NCBI GenBank assembly: GCA_964036045.1 | Contig: OZ038388.1 | Location: forward strand, 35,790,497-35,854,496 | Length of the DNA: 64,000 nucleotides | Source: Eutreptiella sp. 'Long Island Sound 2002' | Lineage: Eukaryota > Euglenozoa > Euglenophyceae > Eutreptiales > Eutreptiaceae | Direction of reading: 5' to 3' | Shown here: one piece after another, positions 12,960-24,749 of the stretch | How positions within the stretch are numbered: position 1 is the stretch's first letter | Layout: each line of letters starts with the position of its first letter | Position numbers and translations under genes: made by a program | Notes under the pieces: generated by a model | Database searches by the model: none | Seen by the model: the letters and a program-made list of their open reading frames with translations, nothing else | Told to the model about the DNA's origin: nothing

Positions 12960-15900
12960 GGCGTTCTGACCTCCAGCGGCTGCGTTAACATTGTGAACAC
13001 AGCCTGATTCGTCGATCCACTCATCTTGGAACGGATCATCCGCTGGATTCAGGGCATTTTCGACATAATCTCGATCCGCATCGGACACCTGATCTGCACC
13101 TGAGACCTGATCCACACGATGATTTCCCTTTCCACGTCCAAGGCCACGGCCGCCGGATGATGGACCTCCACCGTCGCCACGCCCTCTGCCCTTACCAGAG
13201 AAGGGGGTTCCTGAAGGATTTCCCTTACCCTTACCCTGTGATCCTGGAGCATTTCCTTTGTTTGTACCGGATTGAGGGGTTTGGCCTGGATTTCGATTTC
13301 CGCCTCCGGCGTTGCCATTAGGACTTGTCTGGCCGTTCGGCTGTCCACCGGAACCGGATGGAGTCCGATTTCCTTTGCCTTGGGACCCGCCAGGGCCTCC
13401 GGTATTTTTGTTTCCACCGGAGGGGGTCGGATTACCCTTTCCCCCCTTAGCACCATGCACCTGTCTGTCATTCCTGTCTGAATTCTGCGAATTACTGACA
13501 TTTTCACCAATCACCTTGTGATCGTAAGCAGACCATCGGTGATTAGCAGTGGAATGCGTCTTAGCTCCGTTCGTAGAACCTAAAAGAAGGCAGATGCTAC
13601 AATGATCCTGAACATTCCGGGTGTCATTCACCTTTTTGTTGCCCTTTTGGGCCCCATTTTGGGTGTTTTGCTGGGTGTTCTTGTTTCCCCCAAGACCCTC
13701 ATGAAAATTTTGATTGGCGGCGTCAGCGAGCCGCTCAACCTCTTCCCACAGTTCCTGCGGGGTAAACGAAAACACCCAGTTCCTGGCCTTCAGGCGATGG
13801 CCGTGGAAACTTACTCCCCTATTGAGGACTTGGACAAACAAGTCCCGATCCTCGTGTTCATTAAACTTGATTTTCCACGTGTTTTCAGTGAATTTCACCT
13901 TGGTAAACGACGTGGGGGAGCACTTTTGAAGTGCCTCCCTGACGGTAAACCGGTTGGCCGAGGCGTCAAAGCCATCGATCTCCGCCCACCAGGTCTTGAC
14001 CTTTTCTTCGGATTGTTTATTCCGAAGGGTGGCGGCGGTTTCAGAGGGGATCTTGTCAAAAATCAGATTTTTCAGCTCGGCACTAGAAAATTTTTCGCCT
14101 GAATGTTCAGATTCTTCTACGAGATTCCAGAAGCGCTGTCTCTTGTCTTGCACTTCGTGCAAGATCAATCGCGAGAACGAAGGAAAATTCTTCAACATCT
14201 GGTGGTAATGGTCCTCAGGCAGCCGGGATCCACGTACCTCCAACTGTTCCCACACCTCATCAAAGGTAAGGGGGGAACTTGAATCCTCACGATCACTCCA
14301 GGTTCTGAGCCAAGTGTTGGCCGGCGCTCCCTCAAGGCAGTCCAAGAGCGCCATCAGGAACTGATCATCCTGGAGTTTTTGAGTCTTAACCCACAGTTTA
14401 AATTCCCGTTGGAACTGAGGCCAACGTCTGGGGTTCCCATTATACTTCGGTTGCTTGGCAACCTGACGAAGTCGCAATGAAGTGGGATTTAGAAGTGAAT
14501 CCAGCCCAACACCGGCCGTAATGGCAGACACCTTGGCGGCATCATTAGCCACACCAGCTCCGGCGAGGGTCTGGGCGAGCAACATCTGGGCAATTGCATG
14601 GGAATCAACAGCAGGAAGGGTAGTACGGGAGGCAGTTCGTTTGGCATTTTGAGCCTCATTCCTAGCCTTCACCGATCTACTCTGAGATCGAGAGATTGTA
14701 ACCCTTTCCTTTAGCTTAGTCCTGCTGATCCTTGCGTCGGTGGTCTTAGAGTCCACCGAAGGAGCAATCGAAAAAATTTCTGTCGCCTCCTCCGACGGTT
14801 CTGTTGTTTGTTCCACCGATGATGCGCCCTCAGATCGCATGTGGGTCTTGAAAAGATCTTTAATTCCCAGAGTCTGAATGATGAGTTGCATTTGATCTTT
14901 GAGCAATTGGAGCTCAGAGTCTCGCTGTAATCTGCAAGAGCAGTCGGCAGGACAGTACATACCGTGTCCTGAAGGGCCTGAGCAGGCTGTCGGACCGCTA
15001 ATCTCAGTGGTTCGCAGCCAGGAGTCCACTTGGGGAGCTCCTTCAGTCCTAATTTCCAGGCTTGCCTGCCTAGCTGCCTCCAAAATTCCTTCCTCAACCG
15101 CGGCGGCTAGATCGTCACGGATGGAAACAGAGGGATGAGGGGCGGAGGGCCCGGCAACAGGTGCCTTGGTCTTCTCCTTCGGGAAGGGGCTTACCTCCCA
15201 GATCTGCAAGAAAATGGCAAAAGATTCATCTTCTTGAGAACACCACCACATCCTGGTCTTAATTTCTTCTTGAAGGAGGAAAAAATATTCGAATAAAAAA
15301 TCAGAGGCGATTCTTTCTTGTCCTATCAGCTTAGACGTGGCTAATAGACACAGGGCCTCAAGACTCTGAAGGTTACGGGACACTTCTGAAGACAAATGGT
15401 TGTCCCATTGTGCCCAAGAGTCTGGTCGATTATAGGTAGGTACCTCACCTGGACCACCCATCTCAATGTCGTCAATGTCGGCGTCGATGGTCTCAAAATG
15501 TGGACATTGGTAAGGAGTATTGGTACCTGCCAGGTCCGTAAGCTCCACCGGAGCGTTGCCATTAGCGTAGGCTGGGAGATTCCAGCTGCTTGATGGCCAA
15601 TTTCGACTGGGATCTTGATTGTAATCTGGGCCTCCACAGCTGCTGATTTGTGCCCTTCTTGGGCAATTTGGGCTTGCGCAAGGCATTCCTCTCAAGGCCT
15701 CGTTCGCACAGCACCACGGCAGCGTAATCGTTACGTCTCCGGAGGTGGCGGAGTCTACGGGGCCGTACTGGGGAGCTAGCTGTGGTTGGGACACCAAAGG
15801 AACAACATTCAGGTAGCCTCTGCTACCATGAAAGTGCTGCCCTGGGTCATTGTGGGTGCCGGAGGGCTCGGGGCCGGCAAGACCAGTGGGGCAGGCACGC

Positions 15901-15992
15901 GAGGAGTCTTCCTGGATGTTGTTATTGGGGGTAGAACCAGAGACACGGACACCAACGGAGGCGAGAGCAGCGACAACAGAAGCAAGGTCCAT
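12957..15992 (-). CDS. gag: E1 Gag polyprotein
   Basis: 1011 codons, the same length as the intact E4 copy. The ATG at 15990-15992 is inside the 5' LTR; codon 55 spans the LTR/primer-site border. A Cys-rich stretch lies near residues 95-130, a capsid-type region (YNGNPRRWPQFQREF, then W-rich helices) around 510-700, a Cys/His cluster HCSIC...H...NHRW around 805-830, and a Gly/Asn/Arg-rich tail. It would form the particle and bind element RNA. No internal stop seen. Confidence 0.9.
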   Translation of the reverse strand: MDLASVVAALASVGVRVSGSTPNNNIQEDSSRACPTGLAGPEPSGTHNDPGQHFHGSRGYLNVVPLVSQPQLAPQYGPVDSATSGDVTITLPWCCANEALRGMPCASPNCPRRAQISSCGGPDYNQDPSRNWPSSSWNLPAYANGNAPVELTDLAGTNTPYQCPHFETIDADIDDIEMGGPGEVPTYNRPDSWAQWDNHLSSEVSRNLQSLEALCLLATSKLIGQERIASDFLFEYFFLLQEEIKTRMWWCSQEDESFAIFLQIWEVSPFPKEKTKAPVAGPSAPHPSVSIRDDLAAAVEEGILEAARQASLEIRTEGAPQVDSWLRTTEISGPTACSGPSGHGMYCPADCSCRLQRDSELQLLKDQMQLIIQTLGIKDLFKTHMRSEGASSVEQTTEPSEEATEIFSIAPSVDSKTTDARISRTKLKERVTISRSQSRSVKARNEAQNAKRTASRTTLPAVDSHAIAQMLLAQTLAGAGVANDAAKVSAITAGVGLDSLLNPTSLRLRQVAKQPKYNGNPRRWPQFQREFKLWVKTQKLQDDQFLMALLDCLEGAPANTWLRTWSDREDSSSPLTFDEVWEQLEVRGSRLPEDHYHQMLKNFPSFSRLILHEVQDKRQRFWNLVEESEHSGEKFSSAELKNLIFDKIPSETAATLRNKQSEEKVKTWWAEIDGFDASANRFTVREALQKCSPTSFTKVKFTENTWKIKFNEHEDRDLFVQVLNRGVSFHGHRLKARNWVFSFTPQELWEEVERLADAANQNFHEGLGGNKNTQQNTQNGAQKGNKKVNDTRNVQDHCSICLLLGSTNGAKTHSTANHRWSAYDHKVIGENVSNSQNSDRNDRQVHGAKGGKGNPTPSGGNKNTGGPGGSQGKGNRTPSGSGGQPNGQTSPNGNAGGGNRNPGQTPQSGTNKGNAPGSQGKGKGNPSGTPFSGKGRGRGDGGGPSSGGRGLGRGKGNHRVDQVSGADQVSDADRDYVENALNPADDPFQDEWIDESGCVHNVNAAAGGQNA
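15817..15828 (-). other. E1 primer-binding site (tRNA-iMet)
   Basis: On the minus strand TGGTAGCAGAGG follows the LTR end CA directly. It is the complement of the conserved 3' end of eukaryotic initiator tRNA-Met (...CCTCTGCTACCA). It lies within the gag frame and within a potential hairpin GGTAGC-AGAG-GCTACC. Confidence 0.88.
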
Positions 15993-16360
15993 GCTGATTG
16001 TGGTCCGGCAGAAAATCCCAGTCTATGAAGAAAATTGAGGGGATTTATTCTAAATACATCTGAGTGTCCAAAACTGTCTGAAAGAATTTAAATAATCCAT
16101 TTATGTAAAAATGTTTGGCCGATCTGGCCCGCGAGCGCGCGTCAGCGGCAAATGGCGATTCCAGCTAAAATAGCGGAACGCGGCGGATTTACGGGAAATG
16201 GACCGCGGAATCAAATCCGGCATATCAGAAATATATAGGAAATATCCTGTGACTGAGCTGCGAGGCGGCAATTCAGCCGAAGCAAAGAAAATGACCAAAA
16301 TGTAGCCAATCTGGGCAGAATGTCTGAAAATCTGAGCAGATGGGGCTAGCCGCACTTACA
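15829..16360 (-). repeat. E1 5' LTR
   Basis: 532 bp, differing from the 3' LTR at one base that I can see. Contains the gag ATG at 15990-15992 and a TATATA motif near 16236. Confidence 0.95.
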
Positions 16361-17380
16361 CCACCACTGCACTACAAGGAGGCCCATGCCTCTTTGGCAC
16401 TACCACCAGTGCACTACAAGGAAGCCCATGCCTCTTTGGCACTACCACCAGTGCACTACAAAGGGGCGCATGCCTCTTTGGCACTACCACCAGTGCACTA
16501 CAAGGAGGCCCATGCCTCTTTGGCACTACCACCAGTGCACTACAAGGAGGCCCATGCCTCTTTGGCACTACCACCAGTGCACTACAAGGAGGCCCATGCC
16601 TCTTTGGCACTACCACCAGTGCACTACAAGGAGGCCCATGCCTCTTTAGCACTACCACCAGTGCACTACAAGGAGGCCCATGCCTCTTTGGCACTACCAC
16701 CAGTGCACTACAAGGAGGCCCATGCCTCTTTGGCACTACCACCAGTGCACTACAAGGAGGCCCATGCCTCTTTGGCACTACCACCAGTGCACTACAAGGA
16801 GGCCCATGCCTCTTTGGCACTACCACTAGTGCATTACAAGGAGGCCCATGCCTCTTTGGCACTACCACCAGTGCACTACAAGGGGGCCCATGACTCTTTG
16901 GCACTACCACCAGTGCACTACAAGGAGGTCCATGCCTCTTTAGCACTACCACCAGTGCACTACAAGGAGCCCCATGCCTCTTTGGCACTACCACCAGTGC
17001 ACTACAGGGAGGCCCTTGCCTCTTTGGCACTACCACCAGTGCATTACAAGGAGGCCCATGCCTCTTTGGCACTACCACCAGTGCACTACAAGGAGGCCCA
17101 TGCCTCTTTGGCGCTACCACCAGTGCACTACAAGGAGGCCCATGCCTCTTTGGCACTACCACCAGTGCACTACAAGGAGGCCCATGCCTCTTTGGCACTA
17201 CCACCAGTGCACTACAAGGAGGCCCATGCCTCTTTGGCACTACCACCAGTGCACGACAAGGAGGCCCATGCCTCTTTGGCACTACCACCAATGCACTACA
17301 AGGAGGCCCATGCCTCTTTGGCACTACCACCAGTGCACTACAAGGAGGCCCATGCCTCTTTGGCACTACCACCAATGCCT
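16361..17380. repeat. 42-bp minisatellite, part of array 1 beyond E1 (about 24 units)
   Basis: Continuation of array 1 on the other side of E1, beginning with the CCACC target duplication. Ends at about 17380 in ACCAATGCCTCGTC, then passes without spacer into a truncated E2 LTR. Confidence 0.93.
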
Positions 17381-17386
17381 CGTCAG

Positions 17387-17471
17387 GCCGAAGCAAAGAA
17401 AATGACCAAAATGTAGCCAATCTGGACAGAATGTCTGAAAATCTGAGCAGATGGGGCTAGCCGCACTTACA
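17387..17471 (-). repeat. E2 3' LTR remnant (85 bp)
   Basis: Only the first 85 bp of the LTR remain (from TGTAAGTGCGG to the GCTTCGGC segment). The other roughly 450 bp and the flank are replaced by the 42-bp array. A polypurine tract abuts at 17472-17485. Confidence 0.88.
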
Positions 17472-19130
17472 CTCCCCCTCCAAAAACACACCGGGGTGTG
17501 TCGCTACGTCAACGAAGAACGTAGTGTGGGTAAGTCCCAGAAAAAAAAAAGGAAATGTAGCCTCGATGGGGCGAAATCTGCCTGATCTGACCTGATTTGG
17601 GCTGAATTGGCACTGAATCAGGATGGATGAACCTGAAATGAGACAGAATGAGGAGTGACGAACAGTCCTCCGTGCAGTAAAACATTAGGTTAAGGGCTAA
17701 AAAGCATGTAAACATATCGAGAATCGATACCAAACCATGCATTGGTTAAGAAATGAGGTAGATTATTGATGGATTGAGTGGGGGAATCCAGAAATGGAGT
17801 GACATCTCAGCGCTCTGGCACAGTTTCGCTGTCGCGGGCACGCTACGGTGTCCTCGCCGAACTCTACATCGTGTTAATCCCGCTTTTCTCGTTCTGAAAA
17901 GTGCAGCATGTGGCTCAGAATTGGCGCATCTGGTGGATGATCACAAAATTCAATCCTGCTGAGTCAATTTAACCAGAGATGGAGGAGATTAAGCAATCAC
18001 AGAGAGGGTAAACAAATACAAATGAAGTCTGCAGGCCCTAAGTGAACCACAGAAGGTAAGGATGTTTTTCTGTTCACTTAGATCTAAACAGATCTTCGAG
18101 GAATCAGAGAAGATGACAAGGAAATCAACCTAAATTGTCCTAAAATCAGCAAATTTCCTAAGATGAAGGTGAAATGAAGCGGAATGTCTAGAACTGAAAC
18201 TACTAACACTTTCGTTTAGACTAAAGTTAATATATGTTGTCGTTTATTCAGCTCAATTGTGCTTTCCGGCACGTTGGTTCGCGAGCATCCAACAGATTCC
18301 ATCAAAATGTGGATCATGTGATGATGCATCATGATGGGACATGATAGCCCTGGATCCTTGGCATGTAACGCGCCGAAGGTTCGCTGAAGGCGCTTTACTA
18401 ACAGTATATAACTGAGAGACACCGAATTTACAGTGGCGGTGGTGTCAATCGACTTGGACAAGGCCAATCTTTCGATGGAGTCCCACAAGACACTTGGATT
18501 CACCATTTTCGACAGTTTCAGGTCGGATTGAGCTCACATTGGCGTGTGCCAAAAATACAACGAAGCTTACGGACTTCAGAGGTTGCTGTTAGAAGTCCCT
18601 AGAGCTCCTATGTGAAGGTTGTCTGAACAATTGACGTCTGGGTTTCGTGTAACAGTGGCAGAATGAAGAACAAACCTGAGAAATTCAAGGCAAACTTGAG
18701 GATCCTGGATCTGAATCTGGACTTTGGCGTCAGCATCACGGCAAATGAAGGTAAGATCTGAGTTCCTGGCGTCGCATCTGGTGCAGCCAGTACTACAGGG
18801 GGTGCCTGTAGGGGTGAATGTCGCTGGCCAGCGTTTTTACTATGTACATTTGCTTCCATCTGCACGAGTAGCCAAATTCCAAAGATGCACAGACCAACAG
18901 AGACAAGATTACCCCGAATCTGCCTGAATTAAGCCTGAGTTTGGTTTTTTCTGAACACGGCAGCACACTCCGTGGCTTTCGGTTTTCGACTTTCGATACG
19001 CTACCGAACGGAGACCAAAGAAAAATTGATTGATTGACGTCAAATTATTAAACATTCGCAGTTCTCCACATCATGACATAAACAGAAAGAATGAACAGTG
19101 GATTGAGCAGAATGTGGTGGGATGGCTTCC
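17472..19130 (-). other. E2 3' non-coding region
   Basis: Polypurine tract and about 1.65 kb of non-coding sequence like that of E3 and E4. It contains the 96-codon small open frame (18216-18506) and the CTAAGTGAAC inverted repeat. Confidence 0.8.
18216..18506 (-). CDS. Small open frame in E2 3' region, unknown
   Basis: 96 codons, ATG start, beginning MVNPSVLWDS and ending LTLV. The same frame with the same ends is open in E3, E4 and E5 but stopped in E1. I recognise no domain, signal peptide or membrane segment. Differences between copies are largely residue-changing, which is what neutral drift of a young family would give, so it may not be a gene. Confidence 0.2.
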   Translation of the reverse strand: MVNPSVLWDSIERLALSKSIDTTATVNSVSLSYILLVKRLQRTFGALHAKDPGLSCPIMMHHHMIHILMESVGCSRTNVPESTIELNKRQHILTLV

Positions 19131-22100
19131 TCAATTCGGCCAAGCACGAATACATGTGACCACCAACCTGTCTGGCCTGGCCCTCGTACGGCTTGGGCGC
19201 TGCAAATCAGCCGCCGAACTTGAAGCTTGGTCCTCATTTGGCTCCTGGGCTGGCCTGACCGCAGGAGGGGGGATCGACGGATCAGCCCTGGAATGTGGCT
19301 GCTGAGGGCCGTAAAAGGCTGGATCTCGATTCACCACAGGTCGTTTTCCGTCGCTCTCCACTTGTCTGTCTGGTTTTGACAGACAGTCTGTCAGGAGTAC
19401 TCCAATTTCGGGGTGCTTCTTCAGGAAGTCGATGAACCCCTTGGTGTATCCATGGACAAAAGATTGGGCTGGTTCCCAGTTGTTGTGACTGGAATCAAAG
19501 CCCCTCCACTCACACAGAAATTCCCATTCGCCCTTGGCGTCACGTCTTGCTTCAACAATCCTCTTGAGTTCGTACTTCCCCCCTTCGATGACCCGATCAG
19601 ACAAATGTTTCGCAGTCCAAAAAAGGGGTTTAACCCGATCCTTGGGGGAGGGGATCTCTCTCTTGAGGCGATCGCCCGAAACGTCAATTTCCCTGCTGAC
19701 ATCCACACGAATCCTCCACCTGTTCTCACCAAGACGCGCTGTAACAGCGAATGGCCCCTCCCACAAGGGAAGAAGCTTGTCATCTCCGTCCAGGGTGGTT
19801 TCGGATTTTCGAAGCCAAACTCGATCATCGACTTCAAAATTGTGGGGGTTTTTTCGGCCTTGATTCTGGACCCAAAGCCAGTCAGCTTGATGCTTCTCGA
19901 TTAATTTGGAGACAGTTTTATCTGCTCGTTGGACTTCGTCCAAAAACAACGAAGCATCTTTACAAGGACGAGGATTATTCAACGGCATGTTCCACCAACA
20001 CTTCTTTCGTCCAAAGACAATTTCATTTGGAGAAAGGCCATGATACAAAGGCGTGTTGTGGTAACGGCGAAGCAATGCGAAGAGAACTTCCATCCAATGG
20101 AAATCCTTTTCACTCGCGAGCTCCTTACGAAGCATATTTATAATTGAGCGGCCGGCTCTTTTGCCAGGCAGCGCTCGATGCGAGTGGATTTCACATCGGA
20201 GGTGGTGGATTCCAAGGCGAGCACATAATTCCTTCCACCATTCGGAGGTGTACTCTTTGCCTGAATCCGTCACCACCTCGGATGGGACGTCCCAACCTCC
20301 CATCCAGGTCTGCGCGCACCATTTGGCGGCAGCCTTGCCAGTCATCGACTCAATGTTGCAAGGCAACACTTGAATGTAGCCGGAATGACGGCACTGAATA
20401 AGGAGCACACCATTGACTTTTTTGTTAGTCCAATGGCACTCTTCGTCATCGAGCTCACCGAGATAGAAGAAATCACTGGTGACTCTGTTAAAGAGGCGCT
20501 CCGGAATAGGATGAGGCCTCAGATGGCCGTGCTTCTTCGCGCTGGGGGGCGTCGAGACAGCACATTGGGCACATCCGGCGGCTACTTTCATGCAATGAGT
20601 ATATAGCCGTGAGCCAAACAACCTATGTTTAATCATCGACCACAGTCGACGGCCATGTGCGTGGGGGGACTCCCATTTATGCCACCAGTTTAACACTCGG
20701 GGGGCCAGGGCGTCTGGTACGCACAATTTACCCTCCATCCACAGCTTCCCCCCATCCAACGAATACTCTGAAAAAATCCCATCCTTGTGAGCATCTTTGG
20801 ATTTGAGATTTCCAAAGACCTCTTTAAACATGGGATCCTGCAGATAATCGGACGTCCAGTCACGGATGATCAGGGAATCTTTCGGCAGGGGTGGAGTTTT
20901 GGCCGGATCTCGACGCTTAATGCCCTGGATCAACCGAAATCTACTTACTCGTCGGGTATAGTCAAACCGTTTCACACTCCCTGAGGAGGGAACGGTGACT
21001 TTTTCCACGACTTTCAGTGTTTTGGTGCAGATCTCATGAGCATGCGCCGGATCTGAGATGGCCGTGATGTCATGGCACGGTAATGCGTGCTGTTTAACAG
21101 CGCATTGCATGCATGCACGTCGAATGAGTTTCTTTTCTTCTTGATCCCATTCGATTATTACATGGCGGTCCTGCTCCGTACCATGGATGTTGGTACTTTG
21201 CAGCCCCTCTGAGGCGGGGTAAGCCCATCGGCTCAGAGCATCCGCTACCGTGTTGTGTTTTCCAGGCAAATATGATACATGGAGGTCAAACAGACTGAGA
21301 AATTCGTGCCATCTGGCCCGTCGACCAGCTGGGCTCGCGACAGTATCAATGTGTTCGGTGGCCCAATACTCCAGAGATCGATGATCCGTCAGGACCTCGA
21401 CTCGATTGGTGCCAACCCACGATTGGTACTTTTTTAAAGCACAGATTATGGCGTAGGTTTCTTGCTCACGCGGCGACCATTGCATTTGGCGTGGGGCTAG
21501 CTTCCGAGACCAAAATGCAAGAGGGTAATGATCGCCGGTGGCTTCATCAACCTGTTCAAGGACAGCTCCGATCGCGTACCTAGAAGCGTCGGTTCTAATG
21601 TAGAAGGGTCGGTCGAATTGGGGCACATGCAACGTGGCGACTTCACAGAGGGCCGCCTTCAAGTGATGGAAGGCCTCCTCGCACTCGTCAGTCCACTTGA
21701 CACGAACCTTTGAACCTGCCTTGCCCGCATCTCTCCCTACCTTCAATAATTCAGTGAGGGGGGCAGCATATTTGGCATAATTCGGCACAAAAGTGTGGTA
21801 AAAATTGCAACAACCCAGGAATCCTCTCAACTCCGTGATCGTCTCAGGGCGCTTCCACTTCTGAATAGCGACGAGCTTCCCTGGACTGGGTCGTCGGGTG
21901 CCATTCTCTAGGAGAGAACCACAAAATTCGACTGATTTTAAAAATAATTTTCCCTTCTTTGGCCCACAAATCAGCTGATTGGCGTCAAGAATGTCCAAAA
22001 CTTGGTTCAGCTGCTTCTCATGTAGGGCCACCAGCTCGGCTTCGGTCAGTCCCTCCCCCTCCGTCGCGATGATTATGTCATCTATGTACACACTCACGAA

Positions 22101-24314
22101 GGCATGAAGCTCAGGATGGGCTGTAAAAAGCACATCCTCCATCATTCTTTGAAAAAATGAGGGGGCGTTCTTCAGGCCCATGGGCATGACGGTCCACTGG
22201 ACTGGGCCACATGGCGTGCACATACAGGTGAGAGGTCGGCTGTCCTTCCTCAACGGCATTTGGTGAAAGCCGTGACGGAGATCCAGCACAGAAAACAAAC
22301 GACCTCTTGCCCTCTTGGCGATTTCCTCCTCAATGAGGGGCAGGGGGTGTGAATCCGCCTTGGTTTAGGCGTTGAGATTGCGAAAATCAACAACCATCCG
22401 CCAACCATCAATAGTGTTCTGGTCTGCAGGCGGCGGCTTCGGGACTGTGAAGGGTGCACAGCACTATTCGCTGGTCATACAACCCTCAAGCCAACCAAAT
22501 TCCCTGAATTTTCTCTCGATGATTTTTCTGAGGATCTCATGTTTATGTCCATGGTTCTCATAAGGACGTTATTTCTTCGCCTTGTAACCTTCACGAAGCT
22601 CGATGAAGGCTTCACCGAACTGTCCACGGACAGGGGGGTCTTTGATCAACTTTCCTGAAAGGGTTGTGTCCTTCCGTTCCTCAAAAATCTTTTCTCTTGA
22701 CTTGGAACACAACTCAGTGTCCACCTGATCACCAGCAATTACTGTCGAAAAAACTTTGGCAACTTCTTCGGCCTTGGCAGGAAGAATCTTCTTACGCATG
22801 TCCCTAAAGAGGTCCGTATCAACTGCCTCTTGAAGATAGGTGGGTCGAGTGTCGACATTCCAGAGATTCTCTTCGTGATCCAGCTCCTCGAAAGGATCTA
22901 TGAAAGCTTCCACAGGGGGTTTTCCATAAAAAACTCTGAATTTGCGGCGCGATTTAAAATTTTTCTTCGCCCGTGCACTGAAGATTCTTTTGGATGTAGA
23001 TCGTATTGGGGAAGAGGGAGACGAGGCGGATCCATTGGACGTTGGATCACCTTGGGTATCTGACGGACAAAAATCAGAAAAAATAGATTCATCATCAGTA
23101 CCACGCTCAACCTCAGATTCAGACCCAACACAGGAATCTGTACTAGAATCAGCAGAATTAGAGTCAGAAAGCTTTCCATCCACCAGGAATGCAAGCGAAT
23201 TCCAGGACCGCTGTGGCAGGGGACCTGTGTCGTCCCTGGCATACAGCTTAATCTTCCTGGGAAGTTCGATGTAATCTACACAAATGTCTTGTAATTCCTG
23301 AAACCAAGGCTTGTCATCCCACAAGGGCACAACTAAAATTGCCTGGGTTTTATCTTGCTTGATTTTGTGGATGACCTGCTGGATTAAGTGAAACGGAGGA
23401 TTAATCCACAACTTCTTGTCCCATTTATGGGTCCAAGCGTCGCTAAAGTGCTTGTCAAAGCGCTTGTTCTTACGGTTAGCAAAGGCATCATACTGTGGCC
23501 AAAAGGAATGGTGTTCATGAAAATATTCACAAATTGCATCGCGCCATTTGTCGACAACTCTGTAGGATGAAGAGTGCCAGCGCGAAGGGCGTCGTGGCTG
23601 GGAGTCCCTACGAAGACATTCTAACTCTTGGGAGTAATCGGCACTCCCATTCACCTCTGCAATGGTGACATCTTCGCCAAATTTTGGTGTAACTTTTTGC
23701 TTCAAAAATTCTTCTGCACTTTTAAACCCTGCGTGCAAAAAACGAAATTCAGGACGCTCCAAGGGACCTGACTCCAGCAAAAAACAACGCCGATGACCTA
23801 CGGGCGCCACCCTGTTCTTGCGAAGCCAAGGATGGCCCAAGTAAAGGTCATACTTAATGTCGGCACGATAGAAGTAGTCATCCTTAAGGACAACTTCCTC
23901 CACATTACCTTCTTCCCAAAGGTCTTGAGCGACCAAATGAGTTGATATATAACAACCGCGTTGCCCACCTGCGAGAGAATGTCCAGAAACTCCCTCGAGG
24001 GTAACAGGATGAGGCGATTCAAACACGCAGTCGTCGGGTAAGAATGAATTGGATTGGAGATTTACCTCTGATCCATTGTCACACAAATAAGTGGCGAGGT
24101 GGAAATTTCCCTTGCAATCAGAGACCCACAGCTTTGTGACAAACTGACGGGCCCTGTGCTTGGACTGTACACCAACCTCGTCCACTACAACAGAAGGATC
24201 CGCTGCCGGATCCAGGGGAGAGGAGACAAGCGACCCTACATCAAGTAATGGTCGATCAGGAATCTGAGGATCATGCCTGAAATCGCCTGGGGAGGGGCGA
24301 TTTTCGTGGCTCCC
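19131..24314 (-). pseudogene. pol: E2 pol pseudogene (two nonsense codons)
   Basis: Collinear with the intact pol of E4 and in one frame, but with UAA at 22569-22571 (Gln codon in E4) and UAA at 22365-22367 (Glu in LNAETKAD, start of the reverse transcriptase). The parts between stops are open: 22569-24185 (protease, methyltransferase-like module, linker) and 19131-22298 (most of reverse transcriptase through chromodomain). The integrase motifs VTDSGKEY and LPGKRAG are seen; the latter has Lys in place of the catalytic Glu. Confidence 0.93.
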
Positions 24315-24749
24315 CTAGGCGTTCTGACCTCCAGCGGCTGCGTTAACATTGTGAACACAGCCTGATTCGTCGACCCACTCGTCTTGGAACGGATCATCAG
24401 CTGGATTCAAGGCATTTTCAACGTAATCTCGATCCGCATCGGACACCTGATCTGCACCTGAGACCTGATCCACACGATGATTGCCCTTTCCGCGTCCACG
24501 GCCACGGCCGCCGGATGATGGGCCACCACCGTCGCCACGCCCTCTGCCCTTACCAGAGAAAGGGGTTCCTGAAGGATTTCCCTTACCTTTACCCTGGGAT
24601 CCTGGAGCATTTCCTTTGTTTGTACCGGATTGAGGGGTTTGGCCTGGATTTCGATTTCCGCCTCCGGCGTTGCCATTGGGACTTGTCTGGCCGTTCGGCT
24701 GCCCACCGGAGCCGGATGGAGTCCGATTTCCTTTGCCTTGGGACCCGCC
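24315..24749 (-). pseudogene. gag: E2 gag, 3' fragment
   Basis: The last 144 codons of gag (Gly/Asn-rich tail to the UAG at 24315-24317), severed from the rest by E3. It ends at the CCGCC target duplication (24745-24749). The same UAG and fold elements follow it (24276-24317). Confidence 0.92.

Larger units (their letters stand above)
5595..16360 (-). mobile_element. E1: full-length Ty3/gypsy chromodomain LTR retrotransposon
   Basis: 10,766 bp with 532-bp LTRs (5595-6126 and 15829-16360), ends TG...CA on the minus strand, flanked by the 5-bp target duplication CCACC at 5590-5594 and 16361-16365. It sits inside the 42-bp array. I see one difference between its two LTRs (about 6039 versus 16273), so it is the most recent insertion here. 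Nevertheless its pol carries a UGA 21 codons after the gag stop and a Val in place of the second integrase catalytic Asp. It was therefore probably copied with proteins supplied by another element, or was damaged very soon after insertion. Confidence 0.95.
17387..24749 (-). mobile_element. E2: old Ty3/gypsy copy, 3' portion (split by E3)
   Basis: Runs from a truncated 3' LTR (17387-17471) through the 3' region and pol into gag, where E3 interrupts it. The other part is 35544-38517. Without E3 it would be about 10.3 kb. It must predate E3. Its 5' LTR belongs to a different subfamily from E1, E3 and E4. No target duplication can be checked because the outer end of the 3' LTR is missing. Confidence 0.93.
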
